Positions 16,409 to 24,944 of a DNA stretch of 64,000 nucleotides are shown here, piece after piece. Location of the stretch: positions 868,001-932,000 of the forward strand of contig JACKOP010000001.1 in assembly GCA_024234165.1 (NCBI GenBank), written 5' to 3'. The notes below the pieces were generated by a model, which saw only the letters and a list, made by a program, of their open reading frames with translations, ran no database searches and was not told where the DNA came from. How positions within the stretch are numbered: the first letter of the stretch is position 1; every line of letters starts with the position of its first letter. The position numbers and the translations under genes are program-made. This DNA comes from Pseudomonadales bacterium (GTDB lineage: Bacteria > Pseudomonadota > Gammaproteobacteria > Pseudomonadales > UBA5518).

Positions 16409-17164
16409 CCTTTACCTTGCCGGCACCCTTGCGTGCCATTGCGCAGGCGCACCCCGAAACCGTCTATGCCGCCTTGTTTCGCGCCGCCTCGCAGACCCTC
16501 AACGGTTTCGCGACGCGAAAGCTCAAGGCGGAACTCGGCCAATGCGCGGTACTGCACACCCACAACCGTCGTCTCGATCTGCACCCTCATTGTGCCCGGA
16601 GGCGCACTCGATGCGCGGCGCCAACAGTGGCGAAAACTCTCCGGGCGTTACCTCTTCAACGCCTTTGCTCTGGCCCGGGTGTTTCGCGCCCGTATGCTGC
16701 AGGCCCTGCAACTCGCCGGTGTGCCGATCCCCATCGGCCTGCCGCCAAAATGGGTGGTCGACTGTCGCCGTGTCGGTCGTGGCGAGCCGGCATTGCAGTA
16801 CCTCTCGCGCTACCTCTACCGGGGTGTCATCCACGAGCGCGACCTCCTCGACTACGATCGCCTCGCCGGCACCGTCACCTTCCGCTACCGTGACGCCAAG
16901 ACCCGCCAGCCCGCACTGCGCACCCTGCCCATCGCCGAGTTCCTGTGGCGCGTGCTCGCCCACGTCCTGCCGACCGGATTTCGTCGTGTGCGCGAGTACG
17001 GATTCCTGCACTGCCGGGCCAGGCGACGCCTCGTTCTCGTGCAACTCGTCTTGCATGTGCTGGTCCAGGCGGCAACGTTGCGACCACGCCCACCGCTGTG
17101 TTGTATGCGCTGCCATACACCAATGATCGTCGTCGCCATCACCAAGCGCCGCCAACCCGACGGC
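16390..17164 (+). pseudogene. IS91-like transposase of copy D, frameshifted at the HUH motif
   Basis: Carries the same 11-bp deletion as copy B after LDLHPH, removing the second His of the HUH motif and shifting the frame. There is no compensating gain, so the protein is split between frames 16390-16893 and 16433-17167. The shared deletion shows that B and D descend from one defective parent. Confidence 0.88.
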
Positions 17165-17459
17165 TGAGGCAGCGTCTGCGGATCGCCACACGATCCGCTG
17201 GCCCGGAGAGCATGGCGTGCTCGCCGGCGATCCACTCCCGAGGAGGACCTCGCGCCACTGATGGATCCAGCCAGGTAAGACACGCTGCGCTCGCGGGTGC
17301 GGGTCGCGTTCGTCTGGTGAAAATCATTCCGCCTGATCGGGCAACGACGCCCCCACACGTTTGAAAAGCTTTCCCCTATAAAAAGCGTTCGCCACCCCAG
17401 GGCACGGGCTTGTTCAACCCGGGATCAGGTCGCGGCTGCGCGCGACCTATCCCTATTCG

Positions 17460-18068
17460 TTAGGCGGCGCCCGGCGTGAGGCACGAGTGAACGTAGTTGT
17501 TGACGGCACTTGCGGCCAGCGGGGGAAAGATCACCAGTGGAAGAAGCCCCAGCGCCAGAATGACATTGAGTATCACCATTGCGGGGATACGGCCTCGCCC
17601 GCCTCCGAGAAGCCAAGGTCGATGCGGCGCGATGCCTTGTGTTGCCAAGTATTCCATGCTCGAACGTACTTCCGAGGCAAGGGAGCCCCAAGTCAGTGCG
17701 AGAGTCGACAGCGCAACCCAACAGAACACCCAGAACGGCTCCTCGGGTATCGGGAATGGACCGCGCCTCTGGACCACCTCCCAGATGAATGCCCAGACCA
17801 GCGTGATGAGCGCAATGCTGCCAAGAACCTTCAGAAGAAGTGCCAGGAGTCGAGTCCGGCGCGACTTGCGTTCAACAGCGTGTGTCGCCTCGGGAGCAGC
17901 TTTCTGCCTCGAGAGCGTGGCGGTTCGAAGGTCGGCATGGCGCTGTGACCATCTGGAAAACACAAACGCCCAATACAGGCCGCCCGTCAGCAGGCCAAGT
18001 ATGGTGCCTAGGCCAACCTTGAGCGTGAGGGCCTCAGCGTCTTTCGGGTCGATCAAATTCCCAGACAT
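17460..18068 (-). CDS. membrane protein of unknown function, cassette 6
   Basis: 202 aa from MSGNLIDPKDAE. At least four hydrophobic segments are visible: VGLGTILGLLTGGLYWAFVF, LLKVLGSIALITLVWAFIW, FWVFCWVALSTLALTW and VILNVILALGLLPLVIF. It has basic loops (ERKSRRTR) and no recognised family. The stop TAA falls in the attC R'' box at 17459. Three bases before the ATG the cassette is cut by an IS5-family element (ends at 18075). Without it, the 5' region would read CGGAGG-TTAGTG-ATG, a good ribosome site. The gene has therefore lost its native Shine-Dalgarno sequence and upstream promoter. Confidence 0.75.
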   Translation of the reverse strand: MSGNLIDPKDAEALTLKVGLGTILGLLTGGLYWAFVFSRWSQRHADLRTATLSRQKAAPEATHAVERKSRRTRLLALLLKVLGSIALITLVWAFIWEVVQRRGPFPIPEEPFWVFCWVALSTLALTWGSLASEVRSSMEYLATQGIAPHRPWLLGGGRGRIPAMVILNVILALGLLPLVIFPPLAASAVNNYVHSCLTPGAA

Positions 18069-18138
18069 CACTAAGGAACCTCTGCAAAACCTCTGTAAAA
18101 ACCTGGCTTGCATCCGCCTGGTATGAGACAGTCGAGGC

Positions 18139-19129
18139 ATGAAACAGATGAGCCTTGCCCCCATGAGCGGTTTTGAGTTGAAGACGCGGCGCACGCGAAA
18201 GCGTGTGTTCCTGAGTGAGATGCAGCAGGTCGTGCCGTGGGCGGATCTGGTGGCAATCATTGCGCCGTATGCACCCACACCCGGCCCGAAAGGCGGGCGC
18301 CCGCCATTTGCAGTGGAAACGATGCTGCGCATCCACTTCCTGCAGCAGTGGTTCGGGTTGTCGGATCCGGCCATGGAAGAGGCGCTCTACGACGTGCCGC
18401 TGTACCGCGAGTTTGCTGGTCTGGATGTGGGAGTTGACCGCCTGCCTGATGAGAGCACCATTTTGCGTTTTCGGCATCTGCTCGAAGCGCACGGCTTGGA
18501 GCACACGCCTCTTCGATCACATCAACACGCTTCTGGCGGAGCGCGGTTTGCTTCTCAAGGCGGGAACAGCTGTCGACGCCACGATCATCGCTGCCCCGTC
18601 CTCGACGAAAAACGATACGGGTACGCGCGACTCTGAGATGCACCAGACAAAGAAAGGAAACCAATGGTTCTTCGGCATGAAGGCGCACATTGGGGTGGAT
18701 GCCGACTCGGGGCTGGTGCACACGGTGGTGACGACATCGGCCAACGCGCACGACGTCACGCAAGCACACGAACTGTTGCACGGTGAAGAAGAGGATGTCT
18801 TCGCTGATTCGGGCTACCGAGGCGTTGAAAAGCGCGAGGAGATCAAGGCGAATCGGCCACAGCCGAACTGGCACGTGGCGATGATGCCCGGCAAGCGCCG
18901 AGCGCTGGACAAGAATACCCCGCGCGGCAGTCTGGTCGATGCGTTGGAGCGGACCAAGGCGCGTATCCGGGCGAAGGTCGAGCATCCGTTTCGGGTGCTC
19001 AAGTGCCAGTTCGGATTCACCAAGGTGCGCTACAGAGGGTCTGGCCAAGAACACAGCCAACTTTGGCCACCCTCTTTGCGTTGGTCAATTTGTGGCTGGC
19101 GCGCAAACGAATTTTGCAGGCTTGCGGGG
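18139..19129 (+). pseudogene. IS5-family transposase, multiply frameshifted
   Basis: The N-terminal frame (18139-18520) reads GFELKTRRTRKRVFLSEM, RPPFAVETMLRIHFLQQWFG and YREFAGLDVGVDRLPDEST, typical of IS5. It then shifts near 18510 to a frame with TAVDATIIAAPSSTKN (first Asp), HIGVDADSGLVHTV (second Asp), FADSGYRG and KARIRAKVEHPFRVLK (Glu), and shifts again near 19030 (GLAKNTAN). The DDE residues are encoded but not in one frame, so it is inactive. Confidence 0.88.
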
Positions 19130-19321
19130 GATGAGTGTGCCCGCTGAGCATGACCACGGTAATCGATGGCGAGCTGATCACGCTTTCTGATGGTCTGCAG
19201 CCGTGATGTGATATTGCGAGGTGTCCGGCATTGGCGCTGCCGGTGTCGACCGCGTTTTGGGTGCGACGCAACCGCAGCGCCCGGCGGCTACGAGGCGCTG
19301 TGGCGACGGTCTGACGATGGC

Positions 19322-20419
19322 TCAGAAGACCGGGTCGGACGGCTCGTCGGGGATTGTGAGGGGCAGTTCGAGCTGGGTGCGCTCGGCGCGCTGGGCGGCG
19401 TACTCAGCGGCGGTGTGGCGATGGTGGCGACGGATCTGCACGAAGTAGCGCGACTCGAAGGCGCGGATCACCTCGTAGAGGAAGTCGAGGATGTGTGCCG
19501 CGCCCTCGTCGCTGAGCTGCTCGGGGAATTCGATGGGGTGGTGCCGGGACGATTTCATGGTTGCCGGCTCAAGCGCTGGTGAGCCGGGTGCGGCGCGTGC
19601 CGGCGGATTGCCCGGGGGCGTGAACACCGCGAGGTACAGCTTCTCGTCGAGCTGGACGAGCTCGCGCTGCGCGGCGGCGGCGAGCAGTTCCGCGGCCATG
19701 GTGGTGAGCGCACGGTAGTTACCCATGGCGTGGTCGCAGACGGTGTGCATCAGCTCGGGTGTCATCAGAGCGGGGGCGCCGGCGCTTGCGAGCAGGTGCT
19801 TCAGGCAGGCCAGCAGTTCCTCGCGGCTGGCGTACTCCAGCGAGAGGCGTGCGCGGATGCGCGAACCGAGCGGCAGGAGTTCGTCGCGGCGCAGCAACTC
19901 GTTCAGACGCTGGTCGCCGGCGAGCACGACGCTCAGCAGGCTGCGCGAGTCGAAGTGCGCCGAGGCGAGCAGGCGCAACTCCGAGAGCACGAGCGGGGCG
20001 ACCTGTTGCGCCTCGTCGATCAGCAGCACGGGGCGAAGCCGCGTGCTCTCCAGATGGGCGATCCAGCGGGTGCGCAGCGCCTTGAAGCCCATCCAGCGGT
20101 TGTGCGGGCGCAGCTCCACGGCGAACAGATCACCGAGCTCGCGGTAGAAGTCGGCGAGGTTGGCGCTCGGGTGCGTGAGTGCGGCGACGGTCAGATCCGG
20201 CACGGGGGCGAGGCGCTCGGCGATCAGGCGCAGCGCCACGCTCTTGCCCGTACCGACGTCGCCGCTGATCAGCGCGAAGCCGCCTTCGCGCACGAGCGCG
20301 TGCTCGATACGCCAGGCGAAGTTCTCCACCGCCGGCGTGAGGCGCAGCGCCTCGGTGGGCAGTTCGGGCGAGAAGGGATTCCACTTCAGACCATAAAGGG
20401 CGAGCAGTTGCTTGTTCAT
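19322..20419 (-). CDS. AAA ATPase of the nested transposon (ExeA/TniB-like)
   Basis: 365 aa. ATG overlaps the stop of the DDE gene (ATGA). Walker A is SGDVGTGKS (about residues 45-53), Walker B is PVLLIDEAQQ, and a sensor-like LRLLASAHFDS and arginine-bearing RIRARLSLEY follow, as in transposition ATPases that recruit the transposase to target DNA. The last 78 residues, from MKSSRHHPIEF, look like a small separate protein (FESRYFVQIRRHH) fused in frame, since no stop intervenes. Intact reading frame. Confidence 0.82.
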   Translation of the reverse strand: MNKQLLALYGLKWNPFSPELPTEALRLTPAVENFAWRIEHALVREGGFALISGDVGTGKSVALRLIAERLAPVPDLTVAALTHPSANLADFYRELGDLFAVELRPHNRWMGFKALRTRWIAHLESTRLRPVLLIDEAQQVAPLVLSELRLLASAHFDSRSLLSVVLAGDQRLNELLRRDELLPLGSRIRARLSLEYASREELLACLKHLLASAGAPALMTPELMHTVCDHAMGNYRALTTMAAELLAAAAQRELVQLDEKLYLAVFTPPGNPPARAAPGSPALEPATMKSSRHHPIEFPEQLSDEGAAHILDFLYEVIRAFESRYFVQIRRHHRHTAAEYAAQRAERTQLELPLTIPDEPSDPVF

Positions 20420-21898
20420 CGCAGCGGATCCTCGGCAAGGGGTGCGTCGTTGGACAGGGGCACGTAGGCCGGAGGCAGCCCGGTGGCGGCATACTCGACC
20501 ATGAGCGCGCGTAACAGCGGCGCCATGGGGCTGTGCGCCGGCGGGTCGGGCAGCACGGGCACCGTAGGCGTGCGCACTGCGTGCAGGCGTCTCGCGGCGC
20601 TGGCGTGAGCCGTCTTGTCCAGCGGGTAGAGCGCACAGATCGGCGTCCCGCTCAGCGGATCGATCAGCTCGACCGTGCGCAGGTCCCAGCGCGCGTAGCG
20701 CACCGTGAGCCGTGCGAGGTGGCGGTAGCGCGAGGGCACCTCGAAGCGTGTGCTCTCGAGCGAGAACGTGCCGTCGGAGCGCCGTTGGGTGCGCACGGCT
20801 TCGGTGCGAAACGCCCGGCGCAGCCGCTCGCTCGCCTGGGGCACTCGCGCCCGACATCGGTGCCGTCGCCGTAGCGTGCCAGCGGAGAACAGCCGAGTTC
20901 GCTGTGCGAACGGCGGTTGTACTCCATCTCGACCCAGGCCTGCGTGGCCTCGTTCAGCCGCTCGAGCGTGAGCTCTGCGCAGCCCTCGAGCATCGCCATC
21001 AGGCGCGACTCCACGCTCGCCCAGAACGTCTCCTGCTTGGCGTTCTGGTACGGCGAGTACGGCAGCGTGGTCTCGTGCACGATGCCGAGCGTGTGCAGCC
21101 CGGCCGTGACCTCGGCGGCCAGCATCGGTGCGCCGTTGTCGGTCATCAGCGCACGCGGCAACGCGCGCTTCTGCAGCGCTTGCGAGAGCCCGTGCACGAA
21201 GGTCTCGGCCGTCTCGGCCAGATACCACTGCAGGTGGCAGGCAAGACGCGAGTGGTCATCGATCACCCCGAGCAGCACGGGTTTTGCCACACGCCCGTGC
21301 GGCTGAGCACCGGGTGTGTGCCGTGGTGGAAGTCGGCGTGCCAGAGCGCGTTGGTGTGCGCGCTCTCGTAAGAGCGGACCTCGACCCGCGCGAGCCGTTC
21401 GCGTGCCTCGGCGCGAGCGGCGCTGTCGCGCACGGATCGCCGCGCCTGGCGAAACAACCCCTGCGCCGCAAAGTAGCGGCGCACGCTCGCGTACGAGGGC
21501 GCCGCCCCGAGTGCCGGATCCTCGCGCAGCCGTACGGCCAGGTTGTCGTAGTGCAGCTGCACCGTCCAGCTCGGGTGCGCGTGGTACTGGGCGTACAGCA
21601 GCGCACCGATCGCCGTCGACAGGCTGCGCTGGCGACCGGCATCCTTGCGCACCCCGCGGCGTAGTGCCGCCACCGGATCCGTGCGGGCGTTCTTCGCCGC
21701 GTAGTACCAGCGCTCGATCGTCGAGCGCCCGAACCGCACGGCCTCCCCCGTGACCGGGTGGCGCCAGTGTCGGGCCGCCAGCTGCACCAGCGTCTGCTGC
21801 AGCGCACCCGGCTCGGGCGGCGCCGCCAGCAGCGGACCGATGATCATGAAGCGCAGCCGTGCCCAGCGGTCTCGATCGCCCTCGACCGTCCTGCCCAT
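20416..21898 (-). pseudogene. DDE (rve) transposase of the nested transposon, frameshifted
   Basis: Three overlapping frames together give one integrase-fold transposase. 21263-21898 has RFGRSTIERWYYAAKN (HTH) and ESAHTNALWHADFHHG (first Asp). The middle frame has VLLGVIDDHSRLACHLQWY, ALMTDNGAPMLAAEV (second Asp) and YSPYQNAKQETFWASVE (Glu). The C-terminal frame 20416-20850 has the beta-barrel part (VPSRYRHLARLTVRYARWDL). Breaks lie near 21270 and 20850. The transposon is therefore probably immobile now. Confidence 0.82.
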
Positions 21899-21975
21899 GC
21901 GAAATCCCCGTGCGGTGAGTGTATGCGCAGCCTACGCAGCTCCTCCCGCCTCGCGGCACCCGCATCGTCTGCGGG

Positions 21976-22565
21976 TCATCCGCGCGCCCTCACCGAACGC
22001 GACAGCGGTGCGAGCAGCCGCAGCAGCCCCACCACCGAAGTTGCCGAGAAGGCCTCACCCCAGCGTTCCAGCAATCCGCGCGGCAACGCTTGCTCCTCCA
22101 CTGGCGTGGCCAGTCGTGCCCGGATCGCCGCCCACGGCGCACTGGCTGCGAAATCTCTCCGCCACCACCGTCGCCAGCGCTCGAGCGTGCGCAAACCGAC
22201 CCCGATACGCTCGCACAGTCGCTGCCGGTGCCGCTCACTCAGACCCTGTGCCAGCGCACACGCCAGCACCACCACGGCGCCCGCAAACACCCGGCGCCCC
22301 AGAAAACGCACCGACGACGGCGTCATGCGCCGTCGGCACCCGTCGCGGGCACAGCAGAAACTCAGGCGTCGCACCCGTCCGGCCCGAACAGCGCACGCGG
22401 CACGCCGCGCGGCTTGCGCGGGTAGTCGGCGCGATGCAGCGGCGCACCGCACGCCGGACAGCCGCCAGCGCTCTCCTGCTCCGCCAGGTCGTGATCGATC
22501 AGCTGCAAAAACCGCCAGAAGCTGGCATCGCGTAACAGGGCATGGCACATTGGGTGGTCTCGCAT
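21976..22565 (-). pseudogene. zinc-ribbon/HTH protein of the nested transposon, frameshifted
   Basis: The first frame starts MRDHPMCHALLRDASFWRFL and contains CPACGAPLHRADYPRKPRG, half of a zinc ribbon. After a shift near 22370 the other frame continues FCCARDGCRRRMTPSSVRF (the second Cys pair) and an HTH (RHRQRLCERIGVGLRTLERW). Such proteins accompany rve/ExeA-type transposons. The function is unknown, possibly DNA binding. Confidence 0.65.
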
Positions 22566-22863
22566 TCTTGGTCGAACACGAGACAACCCCCTCGGAGGGC
22601 TTCTTGCAAGCTCTTCGAGGGGGCCTTGCTTCCGCTCCTCACCAACCGTGACAAAAAACGGCCGGAAATCCCTCAGATAGTCTGGTCAAGCTCACGCAGC
22701 ACGGGCAAGAGCCCCGAAACGGGCTGAAAGTAGCTAAAAAACGGGCGGATTTGATGAAAATCAGCTGCCACACTCATTATTTTGTCCAACCTACGCAATA
22801 TCTCGTAATTCACCGGATGTTGTGCAGAGGTTCCCTAACCTCCGATGAGCGGACAGTTGCGCC

Positions 22864-22942
22864 GCCTAACGACGGCCATCAGCCGCGGGAACCGGCAAGC
22901 GAAGCGCCGCCGGTTCCTGTCGGCTGCATGGCCTGGTTATGC
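22864..22942 (-). other. attC (79 bp) of the tandem-repeat cassette
   Basis: GCCTAAC (22864-22870) and GTTATGC (22936-22942) bound complementary arms AACCGGCAAGCG...CGCCGCCGGTT. It is clearly foldable, and its sequence type differs from the GAGCTC sites. Confidence 0.85.
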
Positions 22943-23069
22943 GAGGGGCCGATCAGACAGCAAACAGAACTCCGATGCATCCGTCCCCTCCGTTCTTCGC
23001 ACGAGCCGGGCGGCCCCGGTTCAGCCGGACTGCTACGTGACCGACACGGCAAAACCGTTTGGCGCCTTC

Positions 23070-23588
23070 TCACGCGAGGCTAACCCGGTAGCATGCGAGA
23101 CGCAATCGTGACGACGCGACTCGATCTTCTTTCGGGACCGAGCGTTGGGTGTCCGGCGTTGCAGGCCGACTCGCTGCCAACAGCGTTTGTTGGGCCACCG
23201 CAGGACTTTCCCCGAGGCCGCTCACCGATGAGCCCCCGAAGTTCACCGAGCGTTCCCCAAGGACGGGCTCCGCTTTTCCTCTCCAGCGAGTCCCCGTGGG
23301 GATATCCCGCGTGAACTCCCTTCGGGACCGAGCATTGGGTATCCGGCGTTCGCGTCCGTCTCGCTCCCAACGGGCCTTGTTGGCCCACCGCAGGAACTTT
23401 CCCCGACGCCGCTCACCAATGGAGCCTCCACAGTTCAACGAGCATTCTCTAAAGACGGGCTCCGCTTTTCCCCTCCAGCGAGCACCCGCTTGAACATGCG
23501 TGGCGAGCGGTGGTTCCGGCGACTCGGGCCGAGGCGCTCCAGGAACAGCATTCACGCCTCGACTCCTTCGAGCGTCGGGCTGACGCAT
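23070..23588 (-). CDS. Arg-rich open frame over a 190-bp tandem repeat, cassette 5
   Basis: 172 codons from an ATG inside the cassette core (GTTATGCGTCAG). It reads twice through RWRGKAEPV...ER..N.GGS, once per repeat unit, but the second copy diverges in frame after the GGS segment. The composition is strongly Arg/Ala/Pro-biased and no fold is recognised. The repeat length is not a multiple of three, and alternative frames are also open, so coding is doubtful. It may be a repeat-based or RNA-level cassette. Confidence 0.3.
   Translation of the reverse strand: MRQPDARRSRGVNAVPGAPRPESPEPPLATHVQAGARWRGKAEPVFRECSLNCGGSIGERRRGKFLRWANKARWERDGRERRIPNARSRREFTRDIPTGTRWRGKAEPVLGERSVNFGGSSVSGLGESPAVAQQTLLAASRPATPDTQRSVPKEDRVASSRLRLACYRVSLA
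23131..23493 (-). repeat. two degenerate tandem copies of a 190-bp unit
   Basis: Both units begin TTCGGGACCGAGC (23131 and 23321) and share CCACCGCAGGA, TTTCCCCGA, CGCTCACC and GACGGGCTCCGCTTTTC blocks, about 75-80 percent alike by eye. They fill most of cassette 5. Confidence 0.85.
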
Positions 23589-23687
23589 AACGATTGAGCT
23601 CACCGGCGCATAGCGGCTGGCGCGCGGATTGCGAATGCAAGCCGCGTGACAGACGCGCAATGCGACCGGTGGAGCGATTGGTTAGGC
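23585..23687 (-). other. attC (103 bp) of cassette 4
   Basis: GCATAAC (23585-23591) and GTTAGGC (23681-23687) with TTGAGCTCACCGG near the outer box and CCGGTGGAGCGATT near the inner box, complementary arms with a long loop. Confidence 0.85.
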
Positions 23688-23996
23688 TCAACTGCCACAT
23701 CCACCGAAGGCGCACATTGAGATGAAGCCGATGGCCACTGACAGCACGTACATCCCCGCTGCGTAAACAGCCCCCAACAACCACCGAGTGATGCGAGCGG
23801 CCGGCACAGCCTTCATTATGGCCTTGAGTCCCGAAGCAATCAGAAATACGAGCGCGGCAATCCACACCACCAAGAGAACCTTGTCGTAATGCTCGAATCT
23901 CGCCAGCAACGCAGCCGTGATGTATGAGCTTAGTGAGAATGCGATTGGTACTCCGACGAGTCCCCAGAGCCAACGAGAAGCGGTTCGGTCGGCCAT
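23688..23996 (-). CDS. small membrane protein, cassette 4
   Basis: 102 aa with three or four predicted membrane segments: WLWGLVGVPIAFSLSSYI, VLLVVWIAALVFLIASGL, ITRWLLGAVYAAGMYVLSVA and the end IGFISMCAFGGCGS. ATG lies 7 bp inside the cassette boundary, and no strong Shine-Dalgarno is visible. The stop TGA directly precedes the attC R'' box. No recognised family. Small membrane proteins of unknown role are common cassette cargo. Confidence 0.7.
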   Translation of the reverse strand: MADRTASRWLWGLVGVPIAFSLSSYITAALLARFEHYDKVLLVVWIAALVFLIASGLKAIMKAVPAARITRWLLGAVYAAGMYVLSVAIGFISMCAFGGCGS

Positions 23997-23998
23997 GA

Positions 23999-24121
23999 GC
24001 CTAACGATTCAGCTCAGCGACGGCCTCGGCGGCGGCGGTGGTGCGCACCGTGCGCTCACGAACTCCCGCGACGCTCGAACGCACGGCGGAGAGGCCGTTC
24101 GCTGCAGCGCTCTGGTTAGGC
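23999..24121 (-). other. attC (123 bp) of cassette 3
   Basis: GCCTAAC (23999-24005) and GTTAGGC (24115-24121). The near-outer AGCTCAGCGACGGCCTCGGC pairs with GAGGCCGTTCGCTGCAGCGC near the inner box. It is the longest attC in the array. Confidence 0.85.
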
Positions 24122-24122
24122 A

Positions 24123-24575
24123 TCACGTCTTTGGGTATCTGACAATGTTTCCTCCGCCTTGCACGAAGAACGACTCGCCAGAAGGGTCGCCCCACTGCCA
24201 ACTCTCGTAGCCACTTGAAAGTGGAATAATCTCCAATCGCAGCCCGCCATCGAAATCAACCAGGAGGTCTGCTGTGCCCTCGCGTAACTTGACGGCGCTG
24301 ACGCTGGCAGAAGCAAGCAACGATGTCGCTGCTGCTGCCGCATCAATGTGTGCAGGTAATCCGAACTTCTGGCCGTGGTCATCACTGCTCAATCTAATCC
24401 GGCCATCTCGAATAATGCGCCACGGACAGTCAGCTGCAATCCACACCTTCGCCTCAAAGAGAAAACACCAACTATCCGGCTCACGAAACGTCACTTCGCC
24501 AACGACACGCCCGATCATCCAAGAAAGGTCAATGTCTTGGGGCGCAAAATTGAGGTGTCGGTTTGTTTCGGACAT
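24123..24575 (-). CDS. hypothetical protein (DUF6188-like?), cassette 3
   Basis: 150 aa: MSETNRHLNFAPQDIDLSW, GRVVGEVTFREPDSWCFLFE, a Lys/Asp-rich middle, then ADLLVDFDGGLRLEIIPLSS and GYESWQWGDPSGESFFVQGGG. The DGGLxLxI...YESWxW pattern is seen in small uncharacterised proteins often grouped as DUF6188, though I assign this only tentatively. The start is 20 bp inside the cassette boundary and the stop TGA overlaps the start of the attC. Composition is less GC-rich than the chromosome. Confidence 0.7.
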   Translation of the reverse strand: MSETNRHLNFAPQDIDLSWMIGRVVGEVTFREPDSWCFLFEAKVWIAADCPWRIIRDGRIRLSSDDHGQKFGLPAHIDAAAAATSLLASASVSAVKLREGTADLLVDFDGGLRLEIIPLSSGYESWQWGDPSGESFFVQGGGNIVRYPKT

Positions 24576-24587
24576 TCGCGCTCTGAT

Positions 24588-24651
24588 GCCTAACGTTTGA
24601 GCTCAGGCCGCGGCCCGTCAGGGACGTCGTGCCTGCAGCGAACTGTTAGCA
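24588..24651 (-). other. attC (64 bp) of cassette 2
   Basis: GCCTAAC (24588-24594) and GTTAGCA (24645-24651) with TTGAGCTCAGGCCGCGG arms. Nearly identical to the attC at 15312-15371. Confidence 0.85.
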
Positions 24652-24944
24652 GCGCCTATCAGGCGCCGCCCACCCCCAACTGCACTTTGCCGCGCGCGAA
24701 TACGAACCTGCAACTGCTGAGCTCAACTTTTCCAAACGGCACTCGGGTTGGAATGTACGCGCGCGGAACAACTGCCCCTAGGCACAGCCTGGCCGAAAGG
24801 CCCCAACTCTGACGGCTATCACGGCCGACGGAAATTGCGGTGATGGAAACACCAGCAGATCAACAACAGCATCCACTTTCTGGTGCACAACGCCACGACA
24901 CCGCACGCACTCGAATCAATCATTTTTCGCCGTGAGCTCCGCGA
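24652..24944 (-). other. cassette 2 body without a convincing gene
   Basis: About 290 bp between two attC sites. On the minus strand only short frames occur: 34 codons from an ATG at about 24916 and a GTG-started frame of about 42 codons. Neither has a good ribosome site nor a recognisable sequence. It contains the self-complementary CTGAGCTCAACTTTTCCAAA region and a GGCGCC repeat next to the attC. Possibly a gene-less or RNA or promoter cassette. Confidence 0.5.

Larger units (their letters stand above)
15372..17458 (+). mobile_element. IS91-like element copy D
   Basis: Left end GAACGAAGCC plus hairpin, preceded by GTT. Right end ATCCCTATTC abutting GTTAGGC at 17459-17465. The insertion separates the R'' box from the rest of an otherwise complete attC, so the target can be read directly as AATT|GTTAGGC. 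The recombinase is intact and the transposase is broken. The 290 bp after 17167 are the non-coding right end. Confidence 0.93.
19150..22650 (-). mobile_element. TniA/TniB-like transposon nested in the IS5 element
   Basis: Three minus-strand genes lie between the two halves of the IS5 element: a zinc-ribbon/HTH protein, a DDE (rve) transposase and an ExeA-like AAA ATPase. This gene set resembles transposons that use a DDE transposase with an ATPase target selector. Exact ends are not resolved. A GGAGGGCTTCTTGCAAGCTC hairpin at about 22594 may belong to the end or be a terminator. Confidence 0.65.
18075..22834 (+). mobile_element. IS5-family element interrupted by another transposon
   Basis: Inverted ends GGAACCTCTGCAAAAC (18075) and, reversed, GGAACCTCTGCACAAC (22834), with a perfect 4-bp duplication CTAA at 18071-18074 and 22835-22838, fitting the YTAR target of IS5. 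The transposase remnant occupies only the left 1.1 kb. The remaining 3.5 kb is a second transposon, and the last 180 bp before 22834 look like the displaced IS5 right end. Confidence 0.85.

Noticed and set aside
6500..17458. the whole repeat-rich block as an assembly artefact
   Set aside because: The copies differ by distinct indels, substitutions and flanking cassettes, so they are separate loci, although long-read confirmation would be sensible.
22879..23073. 64-codon frame ending NQAMQPTGTGGASLAGSRG
   Set aside because: Its second half is the translated attC at 22864-22942, a common annotation artefact in integron arrays.
23131..23493. 190-bp repeats as a CRISPR or attC cluster
   Set aside because: Only two adjacent degenerate units, no spacers and no GTTRRRY boxes inside.
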